The notes beneath the pieces are model-generated. The model worked only from the letters and a program-made list of their open reading frames with translations. It was not told where the DNA came from and made no database searches. A stretch of 23,294 nt of DNA from a virus. Positions 5,729 to 12,333 of this stretch are shown here, piece by piece. A program made the translations under genes and the position numbers. Positions within the stretch are counted from its first letter, which is position 1, and every line of letters starts with the position of its first letter. Location of the stretch: IMG/VR virus record IMGVR_UViG_3300020733_000823, positions 1-23,294 of that record; one strand, written 5' to 3'.

Positions 5729-7027
5729 ATGATATTAGCTTACCTATTACTACTAACCGGTTTAACAATTTCAGCGGTCGCAATTTACTACTCAGTAGTA
5801 GGTTTGACCGCTATTTTCTCTGCGGCAGCTATTCCAATTATTATCATGGGATCAGCTCTGGAGATTGGCAAACTTGTCTGCGCCTCTTGGCTAAAGCAAA
5901 ATTGGGAACGTGCCCCACGTTTCATGAAGTACTACATGACTATTGCTGTAGTTGTCTTAATGATGATTACTTCAATGGGTATCTTTGGATTCCTTAGCAA
6001 AGCACACAACGATCAGACCCTGGTGTCAGGTGATGTGGGCAGTAAGATCGCTATCTACGATGAAAAGATTAAAACAGCCAAAGATAATATTGAATCTGAT
6101 CGCAAACAGTTGTCTCAAATGGATGCCGCAGTTGATCAAATTATGGCACGTTCCACATCTGAAGGCGGTGCCGACAAGGCTAATGCTGTTCGTAATAGTC
6201 AAAAACGAGATCGTGCGGCACTGGCTAAAGATATCGAAGCTAACCAAAAGCTAGTTGCAAGCCTTAATGATGAAGCCGCACCGATTCGTGCAGAAGTACG
6301 CAAGGTAGATGCAGAAGTAGGCCCAATCAAATACATTGCGGCATTTATCTACGGTACCACACCAGATGCAACTATGTTAGAAAAAGCAGTAACTTGGATC
6401 ATTATTATGATTGTTGTAGTATTTGATCCATTAGCAGTTATCATGCTACTAGCCGCACAAATGACATTTAGTTGGAATAAAAAGCAAGAAGAACCTAACT
6501 GGATTGATGAGCAAGCAGATGAGCTAACAGAAGCATTTAACACTGACGAGCCTGTAAAGCATTTTGAAGGTGTTCGAATTCCCGGCGGTGAATGGATACA
6601 AACTGGCCCTGAATTTACATATAACGAACCGCCTGCATATGAACCAGATGATGGTCCATTAACTGAAAGCCAAGTTGAGCAAATACAAGAACAAGCCGAC
6701 AAAGAATTGCCAACCGGCAACACAATATCGCTATCTTCGTTATTTGGTGCTCCAGCATTTACACCTATTCCTAATCCACAGCCTGTAGAGAAAGAAGAAG
6801 AAATTCCAATCCCGATTGAGCAGTGGAATGCCATGCTTGCAGAAGCCGAGCGTGCAGTACAAGAAGAACAGGGTTCTACTGTCGAAGAGCGTGTAGCCAA
6901 AGGCGAAACTTATATTGATGGCGAAGGCAGCGAAGTAGCCTTGGAGCCGGATTTTCCAGAAGACGCAAAAAAAAAGACTTACATGACGAAGGACAATCAA
7001 GGGAAGATACAAATCAAGAATCGATAG
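5729..7027 (+). CDS. Four-TM membrane protein with periplasmic-type coiled coil and acidic tail
   Basis: A 432-residue protein starting at ATG 5729, 20 nt after the previous stop. Membrane segments lie at about 2-20, 25-50, 69-90 and 221-246. Between TM3 and TM4 is a charged helical region (about 105-200) with heptad-like spacing. After TM4 comes a long acidic, Pro/Glu-rich tail (250-432). Similar proteins occur in T4-like aquatic phages; function is unknown to me. Near the 3' end the codons AAA AAG sit in A-AAA-AAG (6970-6976), the slippery heptamer of E. coli dnaX. A -1 shift there would replace the last 16 residues with a 107-residue extension, giving a 523-residue product. Confidence 0.8.
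   Translation: MILAYLLLLTGLTISAVAIYYSVVGLTAIFSAAAIPIIIMGSALEIGKLVCASWLKQNWERAPRFMKYYMTIAVVVLMMITSMGIFGFLSKAHNDQTLVSGDVGSKIAIYDEKIKTAKDNIESDRKQLSQMDAAVDQIMARSTSEGGADKANAVRNSQKRDRAALAKDIEANQKLVASLNDEAAPIRAEVRKVDAEVGPIKYIAAFIYGTTPDATMLEKAVTWIIIMIVVVFDPLAVIMLLAAQMTFSWNKKQEEPNWIDEQADELTEAFNTDEPVKHFEGVRIPGGEWIQTGPEFTYNEPPAYEPDDGPLTESQVEQIQEQADKELPTGNTISLSSLFGAPAFTPIPNPQPVEKEEEIPIPIEQWNAMLAEAERAVQEEQGSTVEERVAKGETYIDGEGSEVALEPDFPEDAKKKTYMTKDNQGKIQIKNR
6970..6976 (+). promoter_or_regulatory. Putative -1 ribosomal frameshift site (A-AAA-AAG)
   Basis: A nine-A run (6967-6975) followed by G gives, in the reading frame of the 5729 gene, xxA AAA AAG: the exact -1 slippery heptamer of dnaX. The -1 frame is open from 6919 to 7299 and contains no ATG or GTG before its conserved-looking coding part. 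No clear downstream stem-loop or upstream SD-like stimulator is visible, so efficiency is uncertain. Transcriptional slippage or an assembly indel in the homopolymer are alternatives. Confidence 0.55.
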
Positions 7028-7299
7028 GCTACATTCAAAATAGTGAGCAAGGCACAAACACACTATGGGCTAAATTGCATCGTACACGAGCCAAAGACGA
7101 ACTTTCCAAAGAGTTTAGTGATCATGGATTTAACGACTTTACCGTAGATGAAAAAGAAGATCCAGAACTTTACCAATTTGTAGAAACTATTAAAAACACC
7201 GGGCCTAGATTTAATGACTATGCTCCAGAACTATTAGAAAAATTTGCAGATAAAATATATGAACTTAGGAAAAATAACACTAATAACTCCGCCGGATAA
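6976..7299 (+). CDS. C-terminal extension read by -1 frameshift (or separate 74-aa ORF)
   Basis: The -1 frame after the slippery site encodes 107 residues, beginning DLHDEGQSRED and ending with helical, charged sequence (YAPELLEKFADKIYELRK). The only conventional start inside is a TTG at 7075, with no visible ribosome site, which would give 74 residues. The absence of ATG or GTG, the overlap with the membrane-protein gene and the dnaX-type heptamer together favour expression as a fusion tail. Codon and amino-acid makeup are normal for this genome (LWAKLHRTRAKDEL looks like real coding sequence). Function unknown; it would be cytoplasmic, attached to the membrane protein. Confidence 0.55.
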   Translation, partial: DLHDEGQSREDTNQESIGYIQNSEQGTNTLWAKLHRTRAKDELSKEFSDHGFNDFTVDEKEDPELYQFVETIKNTGPRFNDYAPELLEKFADKIYELRKNNTNNSAG

Positions 7300-7672
7300 A
7301 CTATTCAATATGAATTTGAGCTATCTTTTAATTAAGCCTAGCCAATTGATTAAAGAACAAATGCAGAGTATTCTTAGTCGTAGTATAGACGATATCAATA
7401 TTTTCATTTTTGATCAAGAAGATACTGATATAGAATGGATGCTGAGTGTTTCACAGCAGGTGGACAGAATTTTTATAGATATAGATAACTGTGATGCAGT
7501 TACTCAAAAGTTTATAACTTTTTTATTAGCCCAACCTAATGCTAACTATGTTACCAGTGATGAAACTACTCCATATGGTTTAATCAGCAAGAATCGGATC
7601 TATAATCTAGACCAAATTGTGGAACAGCTTAAAGATGCAGAAGAAGGGGACATGGACGACGATGAACAATAA
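7259..7672 (+). CDS. Conserved phage protein of unknown function (KITLITPP family)
   Basis: A 137-residue protein. ATG 7259 is chosen because it keeps the conserved-looking N-terminus MNLGKITLITPPD; a TTG at 7244 and an ATG at 7310 are alternatives. It overlaps the preceding frame by 41 nt and the bS21 gene by 11 nt. It alternates beta and helix (IFIFDQEDTDIEWML, RIFIDIDNCD, NYVTSDETTPYGL), suggestive of a small Rossmann-like fold, and ends in an acidic tail. I recall related proteins in T4-like aquatic phages, always without assigned function. No catalytic motif is visible. Confidence 0.7.
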   Translation: MNLGKITLITPPDKLFNMNLSYLLIKPSQLIKEQMQSILSRSIDDINIFIFDQEDTDIEWMLSVSQQVDRIFIDIDNCDAVTQKFITFLLAQPNANYVTSDETTPYGLISKNRIYNLDQIVEQLKDAEEGDMDDDEQ

Positions 7673-7889
7673 AAAAGGAACAGGTATTACTGTTAAAGAC
7701 GGCGAAAATATTAATCAATCTCTGCGTCGTTTTAAACGTAAAATGGAAGAAGCGGGAACTTTGGACACTCTAAGATCCAAAGAATTCTACGAAAAACCAA
7801 CCACTGAGCGTAAGCGTAAAAAGGGTGCCGCCCGAGCACGTTGGAAAAAGAAGCTCAGAGATCAACAATTACCCAAAAAAATGTATTGA
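7662..7889 (+). CDS. rpsU: Ribosomal protein bS21 homologue
   Basis: A 75-residue very basic protein matching bacterial small-subunit protein bS21. It has ITVKDGENINQSLRRFKRK (about residues 9-27), then the signature EFYEKPTTERKRKK and a Lys/Arg-rich tail. In E. coli bS21 binds near the anti-Shine-Dalgarno end of 16S rRNA and takes part in initiation. A viral copy could swap into host ribosomes and bias translation to phage mRNA, a role proposed for other phage bS21 genes. The ATG at 7662 lies within the previous gene's last codons, with AAGGGGA at 7644-7650 upstream. The stop overlaps the -35 of the next promoter. Confidence 0.9.
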   Translation: MNNKKGTGITVKDGENINQSLRRFKRKMEEAGTLDTLRSKEFYEKPTTERKRKKGAARARWKKKLRDQQLPKKMY

Positions 7890-7914
7890 CACAGCATAAC
7901 ATCTGTGTTATAAT
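7886..7914 (+). promoter_or_regulatory. Consensus sigma70 promoter with dyad operator in the spacer
   Basis: TTGACA at 7886-7891, 17-bp spacer, TATAAT at 7909-7914, reading into the exonuclease gene. ACACAG (7889-7894) and CTGTGT (7903-7908) form an inverted repeat filling the spacer between the two boxes, a typical repressor-binding arrangement. Confidence 0.85.
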
Positions 7915-7942
7915 GTAAGTTCATAATAAGAAAGAATTTACA

Positions 7943-8524
7943 ATGTTAACAGATGTAATGATCGATTTAGAAACACTAGCAACATCAACTGACGCAGCCA
8001 TACTAACAATAGGCGCTGTAAAATTTGATCCATTTGGCAAAGATATAGAAGAACCAGAAATGGAGTCGTTCTACGTTAGGGTAGATCTTGACAGTTGCCA
8101 TGAACTAGGCCTTGTAACTAACGATGATACAATCGCTTGGTGGGCCAATCAAAGCAAAGAAGCACAAGACGAAGCGTTTACCGCAGACAATCGAATACCT
8201 ATTACAGATGCATTTAATCAACTGTATAAATTCTGTTGGGGAGCCAAGCGTGTTTGGTCCAACGGAAGCGTATTTGATATTATGATTTGCGAGCATGTGT
8301 TCCGTAAAATTAACAAAGCAGTGCCTTGGCAGTTTTGGCAGGTCCGCGATGTGCGTACTATTTTTGATATTGGCATTGATCCAAAACGTCCACCAGTAAC
8401 AGCTCACCATGCCTTACAAGATGCATGGAACCAAGCAGTGGGTGTACAAAATGTATACAATGCCCTGCGTGGTTCAACAATGTATGACGGAAAAATGATA
8501 CAACCATTTATAAATCAAAGATGA
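7943..8524 (+). CDS. DEDDh 3'-5' exonuclease (DexA-like)
   Basis: A 193-residue nuclease of the DEDD family. Acidic metal ligands are D8 and E10 (MIDLET), D112 (NGSVFDIMI) and D160 with the catalytic histidine at 155 or 156 (AHHALQD). This arrangement matches phage 3'-5' exonucleases such as T4 DexA and related exoribonuclease families. Likely roles are nucleotide salvage, end processing or RNA turnover; substrate type is not decided by sequence. It is transcribed from the consensus promoter at 7886. The start codon ATG 7943 has only a weak purine-rich site upstream. Its stop overlaps the next small gene by 4 nt (ATGA at 8521-8524). Confidence 0.88.
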   Translation: MLTDVMIDLETLATSTDAAILTIGAVKFDPFGKDIEEPEMESFYVRVDLDSCHELGLVTNDDTIAWWANQSKEAQDEAFTADNRIPITDAFNQLYKFCWGAKRVWSNGSVFDIMICEHVFRKINKAVPWQFWQVRDVRTIFDIGIDPKRPPVTAHHALQDAWNQAVGVQNVYNALRGSTMYDGKMIQPFINQR

Positions 8525-8700
8525 GAGAAATAACTAAACCCGATGGAGAAGTCTACTGTTGGGTAGACATCGTAGATTCACTTATTAAAATTAAACTTAA
8601 TACAGGGTCGGCTAAAGGATATAGTGTAGTGTTAGATGAAAAAATTATTCCACAATTAATTGAAATTTTACAAGAGGTACAAAATGGACAGTCAAACTAA
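8521..8700 (+). CDS. Small hypothetical protein (59 aa)
   Basis: An ATG at 8521 overlaps the exonuclease stop, and the frame ends at TAA 8698-8700, inside the MazG-like gene (17-nt overlap). The product begins MREITKPDGEVYCWVDIVDS and ends in a helical segment (KIIPQLIEILQEVQ). The four-base ATGA junction and the overlap at the other end show it is a true member of the operon. There is no signal peptide or membrane segment, and I recognise no family. Confidence 0.65.
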   Translation: MREITKPDGEVYCWVDIVDSLIKIKLNTGSAKGYSVVLDEKIIPQLIEILQEVQNGQSN

Positions 8701-8968
8701 AGAAGTATTAGATATATTACAAGAAGAATGTGCTGAAGTGATTCAAGCAGTTAGCAAAATTAGTAGGTTTGGGTTAGATAATTATAAACCAGGAAAACCT
8801 AAAACTAATAGAGAACATCTAGAAGACGAAGTTGGTGATGTACTAGCCATGATAGATATTCTATGTTCTATGAATGTTATTAGCCACGATAATATTCAGG
8901 CAGCAAAAATTGCCAAATTTCAAAGACTTAAAAAGTGGTCCAATATTCAGAATTTAGAGAATATCTGA
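8684..8968 (+). CDS. mazG: MazG-like nucleoside triphosphate pyrophosphohydrolase
   Basis: A 94-residue single-domain all-alpha NTP pyrophosphatase. Metal-binding glutamates are in LQEECAEVIQA (E14, E15, E18) and the downstream EDEVGDVLAMID block, the ExxE...ExxD pattern of the MazG superfamily. These enzymes hydrolyse (d)NTPs to monophosphates, and phage versions are thought to tune nucleotide pools. ATG 8684 is preferred over an upstream TTG because GAGG (8674-8677) is 6 nt before it and the conserved domain begins soon after. It is the last gene before the chaperone group. Confidence 0.85.
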   Translation: MDSQTKEVLDILQEECAEVIQAVSKISRFGLDNYKPGKPKTNREHLEDEVGDVLAMIDILCSMNVISHDNIQAAKIAKFQRLKKWSNIQNLENI

Positions 8969-8976
8969 GATAAATA
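8969..8976 (+). promoter_or_regulatory. Late-type promoter box GATAAATA of dnaK
   Basis: GATAAATA overlaps the end of mazG. A start point about six bases past the box falls on G8982, the first base of the dnaK leader hairpin, so the messenger would begin with that hairpin. Confidence 0.65.
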
Positions 8977-8981
8977 AATTT

Positions 8982-9002
8982 GTAGACGCCGTAAGGGTTT
9001 AC
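8982..9002 (+). ncRNA. 5' leader hairpin of dnaK (bulged-G, GNRA loop)
   Basis: GTAGAC (8982-8987) pairs with GTTTAC (8997-9002), including one G-T pair. G8988 is bulged, CC (8989-8990) pairs with GG (8995-8996), and the loop is GTAA, a GNRA tetraloop. It lies 32 nt before the dnaK ATG and is structurally matched by the hsp20 leader at 10957. Confidence 0.65.
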
Positions 9003-9034
9003 GAATTTACTTGCTTAATTATAAGGAGAAAATT

Positions 9035-10942
9035 ATGAGCAAAATCATCGGTATCGACTTAGGTACAACAAATAGCTGTGTGGCAATCCTAGAAAACGGA
9101 GTTGCTAAGGTAATTGAAAACAGCGAAGGTGCTAGAACAACACCATCAATCATTGCATATACAAAGGACGAGATCCTAGTAGGTGCAACAGCAAAACGAC
9201 AAGCCGTCACAAATCCAAAGAATACAATCTACGCAGCCAAGCGTCTAATCGGACGTAAGTTTGATGAGAAAGAAGTCCAAAAGGACATCGATCTAATGCC
9301 TTACGGTATTATCAAAGCAGATAACGGCGATGCCTGGATTGAAGCTAATGGCGAAAAATTGGCTCCACCACAAGTTTCAGCTGAAGTACTTCGTAAGATG
9401 AAAAAGACTGCTGAAGACTATTTGGGTACAACAGTTACTCAAGCAGTTATCACAGTTCCAGCTTACTTCAACGACAGCCAACGTCAGGCTACTAAGGATG
9501 CAGGTAAAATTGCAGGCCTAGAAGTTCTGCGTATTATTAATGAGCCAACAGCAGCCGCACTAGCATATGGTGTTGACAAAGCTGATAACCGTGATCGTAA
9601 GATTGCTGTATACGACCTAGGTGGTGGTACATTTGACGTGTCTATTATTGATATTAGTAATGTAGACGGCGACAAGCAAATTGAAGTGCTATCAACAAAT
9701 GGAGATACATTCTTAGGTGGTGAAGACTTTGACCAAGTTCTAATGGATTATCTATGCGATGAATTTAAGAAAGAAAATGGTATTGATCTTAAACAGGATC
9801 AACTAGCCCTACAACGCTTAAAAGACTCAGCTGAAAAGGCCAAGATTGAATTGTCAAGTGCTAACCAAACTACAGTGAACTTGCCATATGTTACAGCAGA
9901 TGCAAGTGGTCCTAAGCATTTAAATATAACTATCAATCGTGCTAAGTTTGAGTCAATGGTTGAAAGCCTAATTCAACGTTCACTAGCACCATGCAAAACA
10001 GCTATGGCAGATGCTAAAGTAACTGCCGCAGACATTGACGAAGTTATTTTAGTTGGTGGACAAACACGTATGCCTAAGGTACAAGAAGCAGTTGAGAAAC
10101 TGTTTGGTAAGGCTCCACGCAAAGACGTTAACCCAGACGAAGCTGTTGCCGCAGGTGCCGCTATTCAAGGTGCTGTTCTAGCAGGTGATAAGACTGACGT
10201 TCTATTGTTAGACGTAACACCATTGAGCTTGGGTATTGAAACAATGGGCGGTGTGTTTACCAAGTTAATCAACAAGAATACAACTATCCCAACTAAGGCT
10301 AGCCAAACATTTAGTACTGCTGAAGATAATCAACCAGCTGTAACTATTAAAGTTGGTCAAGGTGAACGTGATATCGCCAAGTATAACAAACTATTAGGTG
10401 AGTTTAACTTAGAAGGTATCGCTCCGCAAATGCGTGGTGTTCCACAAATTGAAGTTACATTTGATATTGACGCAAACGGTATTATGCACGTTAGCGCCAA
10501 AGATAAGAATACAGGCAAAGAAAACAAAATTACTATCAAATCAGATTCTGGATTGAGCAAAGAAGATATTGATCGTATGATTAAAGAAGCTGAAGCTAAT
10601 GCGGAATCAGATAAGAAAGCTAAAGAAGTAATCGATGCCCGTAATAGCGCAGACGGCGCAGCTCACTCAATTAAAAAGGACTTTGATACTTACAAAGATC
10701 AATTAGTTGAGGAAGACAAAAAGAAAATTGAAGATGCATTTACCGCACTTGATGAAGCTATCAAAGGTGAAGATGCAGAAGCGATTAACAAAGCTAGTCA
10801 AACTTTAATCGAGTCAGCGGCTCCAGTATTCACCAAGAAACAAGAAGCTGAGGCAGCTAAGGCAGCAACTCCAGATCAGCCAGTTGATGGTACTGTAGTT
10901 GATGCAGACTTTAAAGAAGTTGACGCAGAAGAAAAGAAGTAA
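9035..10942 (+). CDS. dnaK: Hsp70 chaperone DnaK
   Basis: A full-length Hsp70 of 635 residues (E. coli 638). It shows the nucleotide-binding signatures [13 protein letters not shown] (about 4-16) and [15 protein letters not shown] (about 192-206), the linker [13 protein letters not shown], a substrate-binding beta domain and a helical lid ending in an acidic/Lys tail. ATG 9035 follows AAGGAG with ideal spacing; an in-frame TTG at 9011 lies inside the conserved leader and is rejected. No dnaJ or grpE is nearby, so host co-chaperones are presumably used. Codon choice (frequent CTA, ACA, GTA) matches neighbouring phage genes, so the gene has ameliorated. Likely helps fold abundant virion or auxiliary proteins. 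Confidence 0.97.
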   Translation: MSKIIGIDLGTTNSCVAILENGVAKVIENSEGARTTPSIIAYTKDEILVGATAKRQAVTNPKNTIYAAKRLIGRKFDEKEVQKDIDLMPYGIIKADNGDAWIEANGEKLAPPQVSAEVLRKMKKTAEDYLGTTVTQAVITVPAYFNDSQRQATKDAGKIAGLEVLRIINEPTAAALAYGVDKADNRDRKIAVYDLGGGTFDVSIIDISNVDGDKQIEVLSTNGDTFLGGEDFDQVLMDYLCDEFKKENGIDLKQDQLALQRLKDSAEKAKIELSSANQTTVNLPYVTADASGPKHLNITINRAKFESMVESLIQRSLAPCKTAMADAKVTAADIDEVILVGGQTRMPKVQEAVEKLFGKAPRKDVNPDEAVAAGAAIQGAVLAGDKTDVLLLDVTPLSLGIETMGGVFTKLINKNTTIPTKASQTFSTAEDNQPAVTIKVGQGERDIAKYNKLLGEFNLEGIAPQMRGVPQIEVTFDIDANGIMHVSAKDKNTGKENKITIKSDSGLSKEDIDRMIKEAEANAESDKKAKEVIDARNSADGAAHSIKKDFDTYKDQLVEEDKKKIEDAFTALDEAIKGEDAEAINKASQTLIESAAPVFTKKQEAEAAKAATPDQPVDGTVVDADFKEVDAEEKK

Positions 10943-10949
10943 TATAATA
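10943..10949 (+). promoter_or_regulatory. Possible promoter TATAATA of hsp20
   Basis: TATAATA directly after the dnaK stop is a one- or two-base variant of the late box and also a perfect -10 hexamer without a -35. It would place the RNA start near 10955-10957, again at the foot of the leader hairpin. Confidence 0.35.
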
Positions 10950-10956
10950 TAAACAA

Positions 10957-10979
10957 GTAGGGCGCCGAAAGGGCCCTAC
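10957..10979 (+). ncRNA. 5' leader hairpin of hsp20 (bulged-G, GNRA loop)
   Basis: GTAGGGC (10957-10963) pairs with GCCCTAC (10973-10979). G10964 is bulged, CC (10965-10966) pairs with GG (10971-10972), and the loop is GAAA. It lies 30 nt before the hsp20 ATG. The lower-stem pairs differ from the dnaK copy in a compensatory way (A-U and G-U become G-C). No T-run follows, so this is not a normal terminator. Confidence 0.65.
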
Positions 10980-11009
10980 AAAGTTCTTGCTTAGTATAAG
11001 GAGAAAATT

Positions 11010-11429
11010 ATGACACAATTAAGAACTATAGACGCGGCACATCTTGCCAATTTAAGTAGAGCATTAGTGGGATTTGATCGTTACTTTAACGGACACTTAC
11101 AACCAAACGGTAACTATCCACCACACAATATTGTCAAGTATGATGACACACATTATGCTATTGAAGTTGCAGTAGCTGGATTTAGTAAAGATGAAATCAC
11201 AGTAGAAGTTGATCAAGATCAACTAACTATTCGTGGTAATCAATCAGCAGACAGTGATGAAAAAACATATTTACATCGCGGTTTGGCATCACGTGATTTT
11301 GAACAGACATTTACTCTAGCCGAGTATATGAATGTGTTAGGTGCAGAAGTTAAGGATGGTATGCTTAAAATTGGTATCGAGCGTATTATTCCAGAAGCAC
11401 TCAAGCCACGTCAAATTGAAGTTAAATAA
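11010..11429 (+). CDS. hsp20: Small heat-shock protein (Hsp20/IbpA type)
   Basis: A 139-residue alpha-crystallin-domain chaperone. The core runs from about residue 33 (NYPPHNIVKYDDTHYAIEV) through AVAGFSKDEI to the conserved GMLKIGIERIIPEA. The C-terminal IxI/V anchor is present as QIEVK, as in IbpA/IbpB. Such proteins hold unfolding proteins for DnaK, which is encoded immediately upstream. Hsp20 genes are common in T4-like cyanophages and relatives. The leader shares with dnaK both the hairpin and the start-proximal block TTGCTTA...TATAAGGAGAAAATTATG, so the two genes probably respond to the same post-transcriptional control. Confidence 0.93.
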   Translation: MTQLRTIDAAHLANLSRALVGFDRYFNGHLQPNGNYPPHNIVKYDDTHYAIEVAVAGFSKDEITVEVDQDQLTIRGNQSADSDEKTYLHRGLASRDFEQTFTLAEYMNVLGAEVKDGMLKIGIERIIPEALKPRQIEVK

Positions 11430-11435
11430 TCAATC

Positions 11436-11453
11436 GGGGGAGGCAACTCCCCC
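11436..11453 (+). terminator. GC-rich hairpin between hsp20 and clpS
   Basis: GGGGGAG (11436-11442) pairs perfectly with CTCCCCC (11447-11453) around a GCAA (GNRA) loop. The tail is ACTTTAT rather than a T-run, so it may act as a partial terminator or as a clpS leader hairpin 20 nt before its ATG. Unlike the dnaK and hsp20 hairpins it has no bulged G. Confidence 0.5.
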
Positions 11454-11473
11454 ACTTTATAGAAAGAGATAAA

Positions 11474-11776
11474 ATGCCAACTACAGATATACAACTAGAC
11501 GAAAAAATAGTTGTTAAAATTTCCGAACCAAGACAGTGGAAAGTTATACTGTTAAATGATGATACTACACCAATGGAGTTTGTAGTAGCAATGCTAACTA
11601 GTATCTTTAAGCATACCGCAGAGTCAGCACATGCTGTAATGTTAGAAGTACACGAATCAGGTAGCGGTATTGCCGGCATTTATAGTTTTGAAATTGCAGA
11701 AGCTAAAGCAGTCGAAGCTACTAATCTTGCTCGTACAAATGCTTACCCACTACAGATCAAATTGGAAGAAGAATGA
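11474..11776 (+). CDS. clpS: ClpS adaptor protein
   Basis: A 100-residue ClpS that binds N-degron substrates and hands them to ClpAP or ClpCP. The signature WKVILLNDDTTPMEFVV (about 22-38) forms the N-end residue pocket, and the Clp-contacting region and C-terminal YPLQIKLEEE are also typical. N-terminal region is short, as in proteobacterial ClpS. No Clp ATPase is in the window, so it would redirect the host protease. The TGA stop overlaps the heme oxygenase ATG by 4 nt. Together with DnaK and Hsp20 it forms a viral proteostasis group. Confidence 0.92.
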   Translation: MPTTDIQLDEKIVVKISEPRQWKVILLNDDTTPMEFVVAMLTSIFKHTAESAHAVMLEVHESGSGIAGIYSFEIAEAKAVEATNLARTNAYPLQIKLEEE

Positions 11777-12333
11777 GCAATCTACGTGAATTAACCAAAG
11801 AAGCACATACAAATGCAGAGCGCCAAGAATTTGTAAAGATTTTATTTTCAGGTAAAATTAATCCTAAACTGTATGCAGCCTATTTAAAAAATCAACATCC
11901 GCAGTATGAAATCTTAGAAGTATGTGCAATGATGCATCCGGGATTGCTAAGTGGTATGCCCGATATCCGTCGTGCTCCTGCTATCCTAGAAGACTTTACC
12001 GAACTATGGGGTGCCGACAACGAAGAACAAGTAGAAATACTTCCCGTAGTAAATGAATATGTAAAGTATATCCTAAGTATCAAACATGATACACAAAAAC
12101 TAATGGCACATATCTATGTTCGCCATATGGGCGATCTAGCTGGTGGACAGATGATTGCTAAAAAAGTTCCAGGTAAAGGTAGGTACTATCAGTTTAGCGA
12201 TCCTAATACTCTTAAAGAAGCTATTCGCGCTAAGATAGATGATAGTATGGCCGATGAAGCTAAATTATGTTTTGACTACGCTACTCGATTTTTTAAAGAA
12301 ATGATGGAAGTTGTTGAATATAAAGATGAGTAA
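11773..12333 (+). CDS. ho1: Heme oxygenase
   Basis: A 186-residue all-helical heme oxygenase that opens heme to biliverdin, CO and iron using reduced ferredoxin. The probable proximal heme ligand is H12 (TKEAHTNAE), and the distal-helix signature HMGDLAGGQ (118-126) matches the family's GDLSGGQ. Length is a little short of cyanobacterial HO1 (about 240) but close to phage and proteobacterial forms. It is coupled to clpS by an ATGA overlap and to the following bilin reductase by an 8-nt overlap, so biliverdin would be passed to that enzyme. The released iron could also help the nearby Fe-S genes. Confidence 0.92.
   Translation: MSNLRELTKEAHTNAERQEFVKILFSGKINPKLYAAYLKNQHPQYEILEVCAMMHPGLLSGMPDIRRAPAILEDFTELWGADNEEQVEILPVVNEYVKYILSIKHDTQKLMAHIYVRHMGDLAGGQMIAKKVPGKGRYYQFSDPNTLKEAIRAKIDDSMADEAKLCFDYATRFFKEMMEVVEYKDE

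Noticed and set aside
10957-10979. dnaK-hsp20 hairpin as a rho-independent terminator
   Set aside because: The stem is strong, but there is no T-run and the same architecture precedes dnaK, where it cannot be terminating an upstream gene in the same way.
11422-11428. TTAAATA at the end of hsp20 and again near 4956 at the end of the holin-like gene
   Set aside because: Both arise from AAA TAA at gene ends (lysine plus stop) and are followed by hairpins rather than a start codon at promoter distance.
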